From NCBI GenBank assembly GCA_036971715.1, contig JAVHJL010000001.1, positions 1,860,001-1,924,000 of the forward strand: 64,000 bases of DNA. Direction: 5' to 3'. The notes under the pieces are model-generated. The model ran no database searches and was not told where the DNA came from. It saw only the letters and a list, made by a program, of their open reading frames with translations. Below, one piece after another: positions 48,778 to 61,019 of this stretch (its first letter is position 1; the number at the start of each line of letters is the position of its first letter). Source of the stretch: Arthrobotrys musiformis (taxonomy: Eukaryota; Ascomycota; Orbiliomycetes; Orbiliales; Orbiliaceae). Both the position numbers and the translations under genes were made by a program.

Positions 48778-49168
48778 GAGGTTAGGATGGATGTATTGAT
48801 TATCTCTTTTGTTAGCAGCTACAAGAACTTTATGGGACTGCTTTACGTTTTGGATTGTGGATACTGGGTTCTTTGGGTTCTGAATTCTGCGTTTTGTTTT
48901 GTTTCATTCTATCGGACTTTTATGATACCCAGATCTGCACAGCGATGTTTGCTTTGAAAAAAATAATTTAAAATCTTAATGATCCCTAACCTAACCTAAC
49001 CCTAACTGTGTAAAACTCGTAGATTATTGAAAAACCGGAAATTCGCTACTATGCGAAAGAAATGTGTGCATGCATGCGTATGTGTGGGGTGGCCAATGCA
49101 TGGGGAAAAGTGTAGTTCTGTCGAAGGCGAGGCTGTAGACAATAAATAACCCTCCTGAGTTTCCGAGA
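48778..49168. other. Convergent intergenic region with telomere-like tract
   Basis: The space between two convergent genes holds a short CCCTAA-type array (48984-49006), followed by GTGTGCATGCATGCG-type purine/pyrimidine alternation near 49060. Confidence 0.6.
48984..49006 (+). repeat. Interstitial telomere-like repeat
   Basis: Units CCCTAA, CCTAA, CCTAA and CCCTAA followed by C are head to tail in 23 bases. TTAGGG is the telomere unit of most filamentous ascomycetes. The array is too short for a telomere end and lies inside coding-flanked DNA. Confidence 0.75.
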
Positions 49169-50221
49169 CTACTGAGGTTTTAGATTATACGCGCCGATAG
49201 CATTCTTTCCCCACACGCCGTCCCAGTCCTCCGGTTCGCCTTTGACCCCTCCTTCTTCTCTAAGCTGCTTGATAACTGCGCTAGAGATTTTAAACCACTC
49301 AGGCCATGCTCCTGCCTGCTCACCCATGACTTTTTCGTATCCGACTCCACACACGGGCCAGTCGCTACCGAATATTATCCGGCTGGCTCCAAAGATTTGA
49401 AAGAGGGGCCGTGCATAATCCAACACCATACTAATCATTTTTTGCTCTGGAAATTCGTTCCCTTCCTTCGCTAAGGTTGGTGGTATTTCCGAGAACCCTC
49501 CGGAGAGCTTGACGACACTCTGCGTCTCCGCAAGCTCGGTCATCAACTCCTTCCATCTTGCGATTCCACCTTCCGGTTCTCTTCCCAGTGGCGGTTTTGA
49601 AAGATGGTTAAGTACTATTTTTAAGCCCTTCACTTGCTTCAACACGGGCACTGCTTCTTCAATCTGCCATAGGGTATGTCGATTGCAGTCAACGCCAACA
49701 TCAAACGTCCTCCCTGTATCCCTGATATACTCCAATCCTTCCAGAAATGTTGGAAGGGATGTCGTTCCCTCTGGTTTGTCTTGGATTAAATATCGAAACC
49801 CGACAAGTAACCCGTGCTTTTCTTCTCCGTATATCTCTTCGTCAATAGCATCGAGTAGTTTCTGATAGCGTTCCATGGCCCCACGGCCAAGATGGACCGG
49901 TGCCCATGGGACAATCCCTCTAACGAGGCCTTTAAACTCTGGTTCTTTTGAAAGGCCTAGGACAAATCGATATTCCTCGAGGACATGTTGCCAGCGTTCG
50001 CGATCCTCGGATGGGTCTTGTGGGTCTGAAAATTTTCTGTCCGTTTCAACAAATACGAAACCGGAGTAGGTTGAAGGCGCTGAGGAGATGCACTTCAAGT
50101 ATCTGGGAAGATCGTATGTACCGAAGAGAGGGTTTTCCGGGGTTTCCCAAGCGAGTGTGGGGATGTCCTTGGTCCGCCAGAGGTGAATATGGGTATCAAT
50201 GATCAGAGGATGGGACGCCAT
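49169..50221 (-). CDS. Amidohydrolase-2 family TIM-barrel metal-dependent hydrolase
   Basis: A single exon of 350 aa. Metal-binding motifs are in order: IDTHIHLW with D9, H11 and H13 near the N terminus, a central VLNHLSKPP histidine near residue 207, and IFGSDWPVCG with Asp near 286. These are the signature residues of the amidohydrolase-2 family (lactonases, dicarboxylate decarboxylases and related). The GFRYLIQDKP and VDCNRH blocks are also family-typical and resemble fungal L-fucono- or sugar-lactonase-like members, but the substrate is not determined. It shares a 380-bp divergent promoter region with the Obg-like GTPase. Confidence 0.88.
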   Translation of the reverse strand: MASHPLIIDTHIHLWRTKDIPTLAWETPENPLFGTYDLPRYLKCISSAPSTYSGFVFVETDRKFSDPQDPSEDRERWQHVLEEYRFVLGLSKEPEFKGLVRGIVPWAPVHLGRGAMERYQKLLDAIDEEIYGEEKHGLLVGFRYLIQDKPEGTTSLPTFLEGLEYIRDTGRTFDVGVDCNRHTLWQIEEAVPVLKQVKGLKIVLNHLSKPPLGREPEGGIARWKELMTELAETQSVVKLSGGFSEIPPTLAKEGNEFPEQKMISMVLDYARPLFQIFGASRIIFGSDWPVCGVGYEKVMGEQAGAWPEWFKISSAVIKQLREEGGVKGEPEDWDGVWGKNAIGAYNLKPQ

Positions 50222-50601
50222 TTTGGTGAAAGCAAAACCCTGATGGTTCTCCGCTACAATGATAGATGTAGAAGAGAGGAAGGCCGGCTGGATACTTCCC
50301 CAGATTAACTTTCCTGCGGCACTGGCTTGACTTATATCGTCACTCGAAGCCTCGTAACGAAGCCCTGTTGTAGTTTCGCGGGTAGGTCAGAGGGGAATGT
50401 GTTGCGGGATTTGGGTGTCACACTGCCAAGCCGGGTTTGCAGCGGCCTCGGCTAGATTGCTAGATTGGGAACCCCTGTCACACCAGTCGCACTTTTCCGG
50501 ACCCAATGATTCCATTCTGTATCTAAGATCCTGCAACTGTACAACCATCTTCAGACAGTTTCGAAACCGATATTGCATAGCTCTATTTAATCCCGGCCAC
50601 G
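50222..50601. promoter_or_regulatory. Divergent promoter region, amidohydrolase / GTPase
   Basis: 380 bases between two start codons in opposite directions, so it should carry both promoters. No TATA box or recognised operator is clear. Confidence 0.45.
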
Positions 50602-52453
50602 ATGCCTCGAGATCCATTAATCGCCCTCGTTGGAAAGCCCTCGTCCGGCAAGTCGTCGACCCTAAATTCGCTGACCGATGCGTCAAGCAAAGTCGGTACG
50701 ATGTGCTTCACAGCCGCGAGATTCCGTCGCACATATAAAAAGGATTATGGATTAATCGGGGTGTCCTAGGGAATTATCCGTATGCACTTCCCTATACTAT
50801 ACGCTGTATTACTCAGTTAAAGCACGAGGCCGCTGATAGCATGGATCTAGCTTCACAACCATCGATCCACAACGTAAGATTAGTCGCCGTGATGCAGACA
50901 GCCGATTCCGAGGAATGATGCTAATTTAAGCATCTTCGACCGGTTATCAACAGGCGCCATCGGATACCTACAGATAGACTGCGCTTGTGCTCGACATGGT
51001 GTTTCCGATCGGTGTAAACCGAACTATGGCTGGTGTACGGACGGCAAACGGTCTGTTCCGATAGAACTACTCGATGTCGCCGGGTTAGTGCCAGGGGCAC
51101 ATCAAGGACGAGGATTGGGGTATGATTTCTTGAAATGCCTGAGGGGAGTCGGAGCTCTCTGGGGTTAACCGCTGGAACGTAGGAATAAATTTCTGGATGA
51201 TCTACGACATGCAGATTGTTTGGTACATGTCGTTGATGTTAGTGGTACTACGGACGCCGAAGGAAAGAACACGAGGGGCTATGATCCTAGTTACGATATC
51301 ATCTGGCTGAGGGACGAAATTATGAGGTGGATATTGGGGAACCTCATGGAAAAATGGTAAGGTCGATTTTTTTTAACAGTAATGAGTGTAAGGCCCACGG
51401 TTGACACCTACCAGGGAAAGTATAAAGCGACGTCATATTGCAACTAGTAAGTTGTTTATCTTCCCTTTGTTATTCTCTATACATACTGATTCAACCGCTC
51501 GTTTAGAATCAACAGCGGTTGCAACCCTCCAGAACCAATTCTCGGGCTACAGCAGTAACGCGGCTATCGTGCAAAGGACTCTTGATCGCTTATCACTTAA
51601 AACCCCTCTCGAAACATGGGATACGGCGACAGTAGAGGCGGTCGTAAACGCCTTTATCGACGAAAAGTTCCCAACGGTGTTAGCACTCAATAAAATTGAC
51701 CATTCGGACGCCGATAAGGTACAACTCCCGACACAGGAACCTGATTACTTCAAGCTCTAAATTTTGTCCTTGTAGAATATTGCCAAAATTGCGAAGAAAT
51801 ATCCACAAAGCCCTCTGGTTTTAACCTCAGCAATATCAGAAATATTCCTTCGACGACTGGCCAAGCAAAACTATATCCGATACACACCCGGAGCGGAGTA
51901 TATAGACACGCGGCAGGACCTTATCGATGACGGCGATCCTGAGGGAGGAGGCTTAAAAGAGATGGATGATAAGCTCGCTAATCGTGTCGAGAATTTGAAA
52001 GATTTAGTACTATACAGACACGGAAGCACTGGTGTCGTGAATGTTTTGAAACGGGCGGCAGGCGTTTTGGGGCTGATACCTGTCTGGCCTGTGAGAAATA
52101 TACATACTTTCGGTAACGCGGATGGCAACGAGGTATTCAGGGACTGCGTTTTGATGAACCGGTAAGCGTTGTAAACTCCCGCGGGCACAAAAAAATGATA
52201 GCTATCCGGGTTATTGATATCTTGCGGAATATAGAGGGTCAACGGTAGCAGATGTTGCAAAAAAGATTATGGGTGATGCACCGATAGCATACGCAGAGAC
52301 CGCTGGTGGGGTGAAAGTATCCGAGGAAGATCTAATAGAGTCCGGGAAGAATGACGTAAGTTTTAAAATCGTCCCGTGTCCCCCATTAGGTGGTGAAACT
52401 CAATACTCACATAAAACCCGTAGATTCTATCATTTAAAGTTGGGCGAGCATAG
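50602..52453 (+). CDS. Obg/YchF-like translation-associated GTPase (YGR210C-type), ten exons
   Basis: Exons: 50602-50695, 50770-50779, 50851-50873, 50954-51119, 51183-51356, 51415-51446, 51507-51718, 51776-52161, 52235-52355 and 52424-52453. All nine introns (57-80 bp) have GT-AG ends and restore frame, giving 415 aa. Exon 2 is only 10 nt, and with exon 3 it supplies GNYPFTTIDPQR, which is conserved in this family. Motifs: P-loop GKPSSGKS at 11-18, DVAG at 83-86, NKID at 228-231, TSAISE (G5), and a C-terminal TGS-like domain (VFRDCVLMNRGSTVADVAKK, then GDAPIAYAET). The GTPase belongs to the Obg-like/YchF group, and yeast YGR210C is the archetype of this branch. Known role is ribosome-associated; the specific function is uncertain. 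No stop or missing residue was seen, so the gene appears intact. Confidence 0.92.
50770..50779 (+). other. Ten-nucleotide micro-exon of the GTPase gene
   Basis: GGAATTATCC between acceptor CTAG and donor GTATGC. It supplies part of G-N-Y-P between V31 and F35; without it the frame breaks and the conserved FTTIDP start is lost. Confidence 0.85.
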
Positions 52454-55400
52454 ACATCAAGCTATGGAAGCTAGCAGATAAATTACCAGGGCGTGTCGCC
52501 GCTCAGTATCGAATAATTCCAGCGGGAGTTCTGTATAGCATTATAAACATTCATCACATAGACTTTTCATCATACAGCCATAGCCCAATAAACTTTCAGG
52601 ATTTCATGGCACAGTTGCTATCTCAAGGCTCGTGGGTCTGCTCAAACGCAGTTACTCATGTTGGATTTTGTTCCGTCTGTGTGTTGGTATCAACAGCTCG
52701 AGATGGTCGTCGACAAGTCTAGACGGCTGGCTAGACCATGATCGCCAACTAGTATCACCTTAAAGACGTGGAATAGGCGGACTAGCATAGTAGTCTCTAG
52801 AGCTCTGCGGCGCTCAATGTGTAGGGATTGGTAACTTATATTCTGCAACACAGGGCACCATTCCGCAATGCGAAATGCTTTGGCTGGAAATCTATTAACT
52901 AAGCTGATGTTATTTTACCAAATGAACTGCTTAGTATCACATAAAAAATACAGAAGATTCAGAATCAAGAGTATACCCTTTAGCTTGGCGTCCGGGGCAT
53001 GCTCCACCCAAGCAGTGTTTGGCCATTCCGAGTACCGGGCGCGGCACCCTTGATTCGTGGAGTCACAACGATGACGCGTTATAATTACTCAGCTAGTGAA
53101 GGATGATTATCATGCCTTGGAGTACCGGCGGTACTGCAAAAGAAACACTTGGGGGTTCGGTTAGATGTTTGGAGCCTAACATATACATATATGTACGCAG
53201 AGTTTTGGAAGGAGGTTTCTAGAAACATGTTTCTACCTGTCTCCAATAAAATACTCCGCATGGGAACAAAAAGGCAAATTCCGATTGAGTAGATTCGTGG
53301 ATATAGGGTGTGGAACCCAATCTTCGCGTCTGAAGTGGGGGCACCTGTCACGGGAATAATAACCTGTGAAAGAGGGGCTACAGGAGAGCACTAGAGCAGA
53401 GGCACAAGAAATTACGATCAATCAAAGTGGTGCAGGACCCGTGACTGCGGGACAATTTATCAATTGGAGAGTTTGTAGGGTCTCGTTCCCAGCCTCAGGG
53501 TGGTCCAGTTTATAGGGGTTGTGAGACAGGAGTATTCAAAAAGTTTGGTTATATATTACGAGACTGGGAGTATTCCGGGGTTTGAAGCGCACGTGGGCGC
53601 TATTCACTTTTTGGATACAGTCTATCTATACTTTGGAACTTACATGAGAATAGTTAAAGAGTGAGACTTGCCTTCGACAGGCTAGCCTTCGAGATCGATA
53701 AAGGTTGACTTCAAGATTGAGAAAGCTTTAGTATCCCGAGAAAGCCATCATTCCCCACGGATAGCGAGATAGATATTGTCGCACGAGCAACTTCAAACGA
53801 GGGGATGATGCATCTCGCGTGCACGGCTACGAATCTGGACCTGCATGGAACATTGACCTCGAACACCAATTGAATATAAAAAATTTGTTCTTGATTTGTC
53901 GACCCCACGGGTGTTGGCGAATGAAATCGCTTGATTGGAGCGCATGCTGCATACACCTTGCATATGCAACATTTGCCAAATTCCCGTGTATAGTTTCGAT
54001 TTTAACTCATGTTCCGTACTTTAAAACGGGAGGCCTAGATTGTGGATACCATGATTCAGATATCATACATCATTTAGGTAATAATAGGCGAGTTTCACAC
54101 GATCGAATCTGGCTGACAGGTTCCCGCAAGTTGAGGAGCTTAGAACCTGTGTGAATCGGACATGTTGTTAAAAAATGCTATTGACGATGTTGAGGAGATT
54201 CCTTTATGCTGCATGATGTCTTCATAAGACGGCTTGGGGATTAATATCGACTGTTAGTCTCGGAGCCCTAACCTGAGGTCGACTATGAAACCATTTGAAG
54301 TTGAAACGGTTACACAGAATTCTAGAAATGCAGCCCACCGCGCGTGTAACGTCCAAAAAATCACACAAATCCACGCAAACCAGACCCCGAGATAGCATCG
54401 AATCCAGGAGCCTCTTCAATTTTTCTTACATAGCTTATTCCTTCTTATTTCTCATGGATCATGTTGCAAATACCCTTTTCCTTAAAATTGTAAATGTTTT
54501 TTCGTGCTATGTGACTCTACAGCGTTTTGTCGGAATCCAACTAGCACTAGGGGACTGACTACCATCCAATATGCAATATAAGAGGCGTAAGGAATATATG
54601 CTGCACGGAGTTTTTGCTAGCTAGGGCTCTCTGAATTTTGACCCAAGACACGTTTCTCAAATTTGATGTACAATACCTACACAGTAGATATTGGTACCAA
54701 TTATGAGGTGCAGGTCATTAGCCCGAAGTCAACACGTTTAACTAGCTGAGTAAACTAAAGATGATCGGCTGAATATGCGCACGTAACTCTGGCCGGCTCA
54801 AAATGTTTGGCTAATTACCGTTACTTGATTCAAGCCTGAGTTTAAAAGACAAAATCAGGCTTTCGGGATTCTCGAGATGCTCAGAAGAAAGTGGGCCCGT
54901 CAACAGTTGTGATAATGTGGTCTCATGTTGATATTTTTACCCACTGAACCAAGCTTGGTCCTCCGTAGCTCGTTCCACACTTGGGTCCGCGCATTTGGAG
55001 GAGGCGAGAGATGCTGGGAGGAAATTCAGGGATCTGGGCCCCGGTTAGATCGTGCCACAGCTCGCTTCTCTGATTCGTGCGCGTCGATTTAACGTTTCGG
55101 GCCTGATTGGTTATTTGCGCACGACAGCCTAGACCACATTTTAATATATTCGATTAGGCAGGAATGTCGACGTGATCCAGAAATCCGGGATTCTTGATGT
55201 ATTTTGGCGGTAACGGGTTCCTAGAAAACTGGCTTCAACTGTCTTGCGCCGAGGCTATGGTTCCGGCTAGCTGGCCACGAGTTTGATAAGTAGATAACAA
55301 AGCAGTATCTTGATTAGTTAATCGATAGACTGATATCAACATCCTGTCATGCATGGAACGACAAATTTAGCGAGAAGAATGTTTAAGAAACAACAAAGTG

Positions 55401-57770
55401 CATGCGACAATAGTCGGTCATGAGTATGGGATCAGGTTCATCGGCATGGATCACGAATTCGCAGAAACAACGCTTATTTCAATATTTTGATGGGGAGCCA
55501 TGCTGATTCGTTAAGGCTGGAACTTTTTAAATAAATTCCCGCCTTTTTCGACTGCCGCGATGCAATGCATATGCCGGAATTATTCGCCAAGCCGTTGGAG
55601 AGATGTTGACGTCGTTGCTTGAGGCTTATATCCCGAGACTGACTAGGTAGATCTACGTCACGGAGGGGTCCAGATAGATGCCATGACCAGTCGGTTAAAA
55701 TCAAGACTAAATTTACAAAAATAAATCTTGCTCGGTCGACATCCAGAATATTTATTGTCTGCACATACAGCAAGATGCAATTTACGGCCCCGACAATTTT
55801 CGTACTGTTCGCCTTGCCGGCTAAGAACCTGTTGACAATTAGCCTCCCCAGGCAAAATAGTATTGTTCCAGCAGCCTTTTCCGAAATATCGACTCATGAT
55901 CTATCACTCATTGACTTTTATAGCAATTCGCGCAAAGTGTAAATGTATTCGGGCCCAATTATTGCGCCAGGGTTCATTAGCTCATCTTGAAACTTCCAAA
56001 GCTAATGCCGGATATTTATATTTTGGTGGCAGTCCGACGTCTAATTCTCCACTCTAACAAGTTGTTTTCCGCTACTGCAGGTTTCTGCGGGTTGACTAGG
56101 CACCCCTTTGCAATATATAGCACTGATCGAGTTTTGGGGGCTATATTAATATGTTTGTATAGGCCTGTAGCATTAGCTATAATAGCATTTGCCGTCGTAC
56201 AGCCTCGACCCAATTGTAGATCGATGCGTCCTGGAAGCCGCTTAAGCGAGCTGCAAGTTGGGATTGATCAATTGAGCACACCACCAGATAGAGATGAACA
56301 ATGAGCAAAGGATCTTCTATGTATATCGAGGAAAGGAATAAGGCGGTCAGTTGCATGAACTGTATTGTTCACAATTGCACGAGTCATCCGACATGACATC
56401 TAACAGGGCTCAATGGATTGAGTAAGCAACAAAACTCGAAAGCGATGCGATCGAGCTGAATTAATCATGCACATGCGCATAGATGTTTGAAATCGATATC
56501 GTATAACAAAAATAAAGCTAGGTATCTTCGAGGTGTATCATGAGACTGCAAACTTTGATATCTTATTGGATCACGGAATTTCTATCGCTCAGTGCCCCGT
56601 AAATTCGAACGTACCCAAACAAGACGTCGAACCCAGCTCAGGTCGACATCAGATCATGTCATGTAGCCTTGTCAATTGTCTACTAGCTACTTAGTGAATG
56701 GAGTCTCTTGAGCGAGATTCCGAAATTTCGCTTCCCATTGGCAACAGCGACATTCGAGTCAAAGCCAAAATGATCCATACTTAGATGCGCGGGGGAAGTC
56801 CATCGGAGCATCAGCAAGTATCATGAGATAATGGATACTCGTTTGGGATTTGGCTTTGGAGCTTTGTGCAACAGCTTTCAAGCCAGCCGTGTGGTCTTCC
56901 CGTGGCACGTTGTCTTAGGCCGCGCTCTAATTGGCTCGCTCAACGACAGCCAAGAACGCCCAGCCAAAGATTAAATAGAGAAGCATTCGCTGCCCCCAAA
57001 CCACACTGCAGCCGTATCCATAATTCTGTAACCAAACTTGCTGCACATAACTGCTTCTCGTTAAGATTGCTCGTCTGTTAGCTAATTCGCAATGCCCGCC
57101 CGCACGCAAGTGAACTGCGGCTTAACAACCCGGCCAGCTGGATGACCCTTTCTATTGTTCTGCCTTGGTCATGACAGCACTTGCAGGGCGACTGCCTGTT
57201 TCTGGCAGCCTGTCTAACGGCGCCTGTTGCTTTTTTGACATCTTGATCCTAACCCTGAATATCCATCCCCGTACCGGCGGTGGTCAATGTTCATTAGAAT
57301 CTCCTTGGACGCCACCAGCGCACCATTTTTTCTGATCAATCTTGCCCATGAATTTCTCTTTTGCGAGCAATTCTGATCCCAAATGCCTGGTGTGTGTGGA
57401 CTCTTGGCCTGCCGATGGTCCCACACGTGTGAGGGAGGGGATGTCGCGATAGGACGAGACCAGGGTTTTTTTTAAAGCATTTGGGGGTCCCCGAACGTGA
57501 GCCAAGAGGCCGGTGCCTGGAAACCTCATTGCATATATAATACACTCCTTCTTCGGCCTCAACTCGCATGATTTTTCTCCTCTATCGTCTTTTTATTAGG
57601 TACGACAGAATAACAGCTCTTTCTCCCTCTCCAAGGTCGCCTGATAGATTTGTTTACCCTCAGGCTCCGGTCGAAACACTTTTATCCTTCCAGCCTCTCG
57701 CTGCCCTCCTCAAGAGAGTATCAATTAATAGGAACAGGGTTACTGGAGTTAGTCTCCACCTGTCATCACA
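52454..57770. other. Gene-poor region (about 5.3 kb)
   Basis: No gene supported. Short ORFs on both strands lack family features. The last 250 bases contain a TATA-like box (57534-57541) and pyrimidine-rich DNA ahead of the MFS gene. Confidence 0.5.
57534..57541 (+). promoter_or_regulatory. TATA-like box of the MFS gene
   Basis: TATATAAT, 237 bases upstream of the MFS start, followed by a CT-rich stretch common in fungal promoters and leaders. Confidence 0.4.
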
Positions 57771-59424
57771 ATGTCGGAGGACAAACAGAAATGGAGTGTG
57801 CTCGAAAGTTGGCGCTTCTTCACAAGGGAAGAAAAGCGCAACATTGCATTCTACATTGCGGGAATCATGTTGTACAAGTTCGGTTTGGAGGCTTATAACG
57901 GATCAGTCATTGCTCTGGCGACAAACAGATACGACTACGATGCCTATATCGGTGGCTATCAGAGGAGGACATTCGAAAGGGTCGGTTTACTGCAAGGTCT
58001 CAACCAGGCTTTCCAATGTTTGGGCTCTATTCTCATTGCTCCTCTGATCAAGAGGTTCAAAACACGGACGGTTCTCGCAATTGCTGTCATTGTCTTTGCG
58101 CTCTTCGCATCCCTTTTGCTCATCATCGACCGTGCGACTGGTGGTTACCTCAAGCCAAAAGGCTGGGATCAGATGTACGACAAGAACAACTTTGCTTATT
58201 ATGGCGATTATAACACCGATGCCATGATTCCAATTTACTGTTTGTCTGGTATCTCTTACGGTATGGTCGAATTGATCCGACGTGTTATTCCTCGAGACAT
58301 TGTCGGCGGAAACATGCAGAAGTTGAAGAGAATGGACTCTCTCGTTCACATCTTTTACGAAAGTAAGCGTTCTTTCCTATACCAACCCCCCATTGGCTAG
58401 ATTCGTTTCTGACACTAAGCTTTGATTCATCTTAGTTACCGGTACTACCGGCGCCCTTGCCACGGCCCTTGCTTTGATCCCCGCCTGCGGAAACAACCAA
58501 TCATTCATTATCACTCCGCTTCTTTATATCTGCGCCGCCTCGATGTGGTTCATGATTAGACTGCCCCACTCTTATCAAGTTGAAGTCGGCAATGAGAAAA
58601 ATTATCTCCTCCAAGTGGCCGATGGATGTGTCCTGTTCGTGATGTCTGCAGTCAAGGGTGCGACGATCGTCATGTCCTCCCGCCGATTTATTTGGCTTCT
58701 TCCGGGTTACACTTTCGCTTTGTTCGGTCACCGTTTCCTTGAAAACAATATCGGCTCCTACGTCGCAAAGCGTTACCTCGGACAATCTGCCTGGGCGCAA
58801 ATCATCGTCGCCGGTTCTAATTTCGGTGAACTGTTGGGTGCGCTTTTCGTGTTCCTGTTTACCAATCTCGTTCACACACCGATTCCATGGCTCCGATCCG
58901 ATGCCATCCTCCTCCTTATTGTTTGGTACCTCCCATTCTGGTACCCACCAAGCGGCCAAGTCAACCAAGCCTGGATCGGAGCCGCTACATTCATCCCAAT
59001 CTCCTTCGGTTGGGCGGCTGGTGATGTCTCGCTCGCCGCTTATATCCAAGCATCCTTGGCTCGTCTCGAGTCCCAAGAAAACTCCATCTCGCCCTTGGGT
59101 GCTGTCATGGGTTTCCTTTACTCCAGCTACATCATCATTTACGCTATCGTCTCCCCACTTGTCGGAAGATACATTGATAGAGTTAGCGAGCAGAATGACG
59201 AGCAGATTCAGTCCGGTATCTTTTATATTGCCGGTGTCCACTTCAGCATTTTGTCCGGTATCATGCTTTTGTCTACATTCATTCCGAGAGGTTCTTTCGC
59301 TCTCAACCCTCAGCTACTCGACGATGTCGAGCTCAACCAAGACGAAGAGTCTTCTGGTGCCGAGGAAGAACACGAAGAGCACCTAGAAAAGATCCCAGTC
59401 GGCAAAGTCGAACCTGTTTCATAA
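57771..59424 (+). CDS. Major-facilitator-like transporter of unknown specificity
   Basis: Two exons, 57771-58362 and 58436-59424, with an intron of 73 bp (GTAAGC..TTAG), giving 526 aa. Around eleven to twelve hydrophobic helices can be counted, for example RTVLAIAVIVFALFASLLLI, FIITPLLYICAASMWFMI and SPLGAVMGFLYSSYIIIYA. The pattern of NQAFQCLGSILIAPLIKRF followed by KTRTV resembles the loop 2-3 signature of MFS proteins, though without a canonical GRxGRR. The C-terminal cytosolic tail is acidic (ELNQDEESSGAEEEHEEH). Likely a plasma-membrane or vacuolar importer/exporter; the substrate is unknown. The start ATG is followed by a hydrophilic 23-residue leader before the first helix. Confidence 0.85.
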
Positions 59425-61019
59425 ACTATTTTTCTAGCATTTGTTTGTTTCGACTTAAGTTTGGATACACTTATAATTTTGCACGGACTGTTTAATGATA
59501 TCTGGGCCTTTTGGGGGTTTACGGGTTGTTCATATATATTTTTGTTTTCATATAGCGGTTCCCTCACAAGAAGTTTTGTGTCAGGTTGTAGCCTTGTTTT
59601 ACTTTTTGACATGCAATCACCTTTTACCAAATACTAATGGGGATCAAATATTTCTTTCTTGATCGTTAACCCTACGTTGGTCCTATGGGCGTTCCCATAT
59701 ATAGAGTACATAGTATACTAAATACCTTCTTTATTATATCACGACTAATGATAATAAAATTTAAAAGTTACTGCCAAAGAAAACCATTTTGCCCCGATAA
59801 ATCCTAGCTGTGTGCCCAAATCTCAAACTGCACTTTTGTTTATTGAAAGCCAAGTGCCGCTTCTTGTAACGAAGCAATTTCGCCCTTACATCTGAAGAAG
59901 GTCACAATGTACGACATGCGCTAGGAGGCTTATTTTTGACAGATACGCGCGGCCAATCAATGAAATTAAATTTAAACGTAAAATTGTCGCTTCTATTGTA
60001 TCACTTTCCCATTTTGTCCTCCGCTTTTCTTTCAAGCTAGGGGTATTTGCTGCAAACACTGACAAATGTGGTTATGTGAACAGCTGTAGGCTGCTAGAAA
60101 AATCGCTTTCGGAACGTGATGTTGGAGACTAAATTTCAAAGGCATCAATGTATTTTGTCAATACTGTCCTTCTGCGACACGGAGTACAACATAAATCACT
60201 TATGTCGTACGTACTTGGACTCGCATGAGAACGATTCTAGAAGATTGTATATCTAGACATTCTTAATCCCCGTTTGAATGGATTTCCTAAACCAGTAGAA
60301 GTTTCAGCGCCATCGACCTCGTTCGCATGTTCATCAGCCCTCTATCAATCATTCTGTCACAAAGGTCGGCCAATAATATTGGAGTACTACAGTCCATCTC
60401 AATGCTGAATTCCGTGCTTTGAAATACGACGCATTTATTGCGGTTTGGTAGCCGAGTTCGTGAGAAATATATAGCACAATAATAGCCCTATATTGTAACA
60501 TGCGGCATTAAATGAATACTTAGACATAATGGATGAGTCCAATAGAGTTGGTTCTTCCTAACGTCCCGAGAGAAGTATTGCAACTTGGTATCCTAACCAT
60601 GCTAACCACGGATCAAGGCTGCTACGCACACACATGTGCGCTTATAACAAATTGCAACGCTACGATATACCGATACTAGTTTCCGGTAGTATTCACAGGA
60701 CCTTACTATTGTGCACATGTAACAAGCACTAGACGTTACAATTCTCGTCTGAATTGATACCACCTAAGTCCCTTGGATGCGTTCATTAGCCTAGAGATCC
60801 AAACGATGCTATTTGAATGGGAGAGATTCCTTATAGCAATTGGTATAGTAATACCAATTTTTGGGCAAGGGAACATTCGGAGACAAGCACCCAGATCGAG
60901 ATGACATGCGTGCCGGTCTCCGAGTGCTTCTATCCTTGCATTACGGGAAATGCCCCACGGCATCCCAAGAGCCGTCCATGTCCTCGATGCGTCTCGTGTA
61001 TTGAAACTAACGCTAACGG
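59425..61019. other. Intergenic region and unresolved 5' part of the orphan gene
   Basis: Mostly AT-rich with no recognised gene. The last 200 bases hold candidate 5' exons for the downstream orphan (frame open from about 60893, with ATG at 60806 or 60906), but no splice scheme is satisfactory. Confidence 0.4.

Noticed and set aside
50387..50738. Two overlapping ORFs near the GTPase 5' end
   Set aside because: They overlap exon 1 of the GTPase in other frames and are shadows.
58501..59386. Two long ORFs (246 and 242 codons) inside the transporter gene
   Set aside because: They are alternative-frame and antisense shadows of the transmembrane coding sequence.
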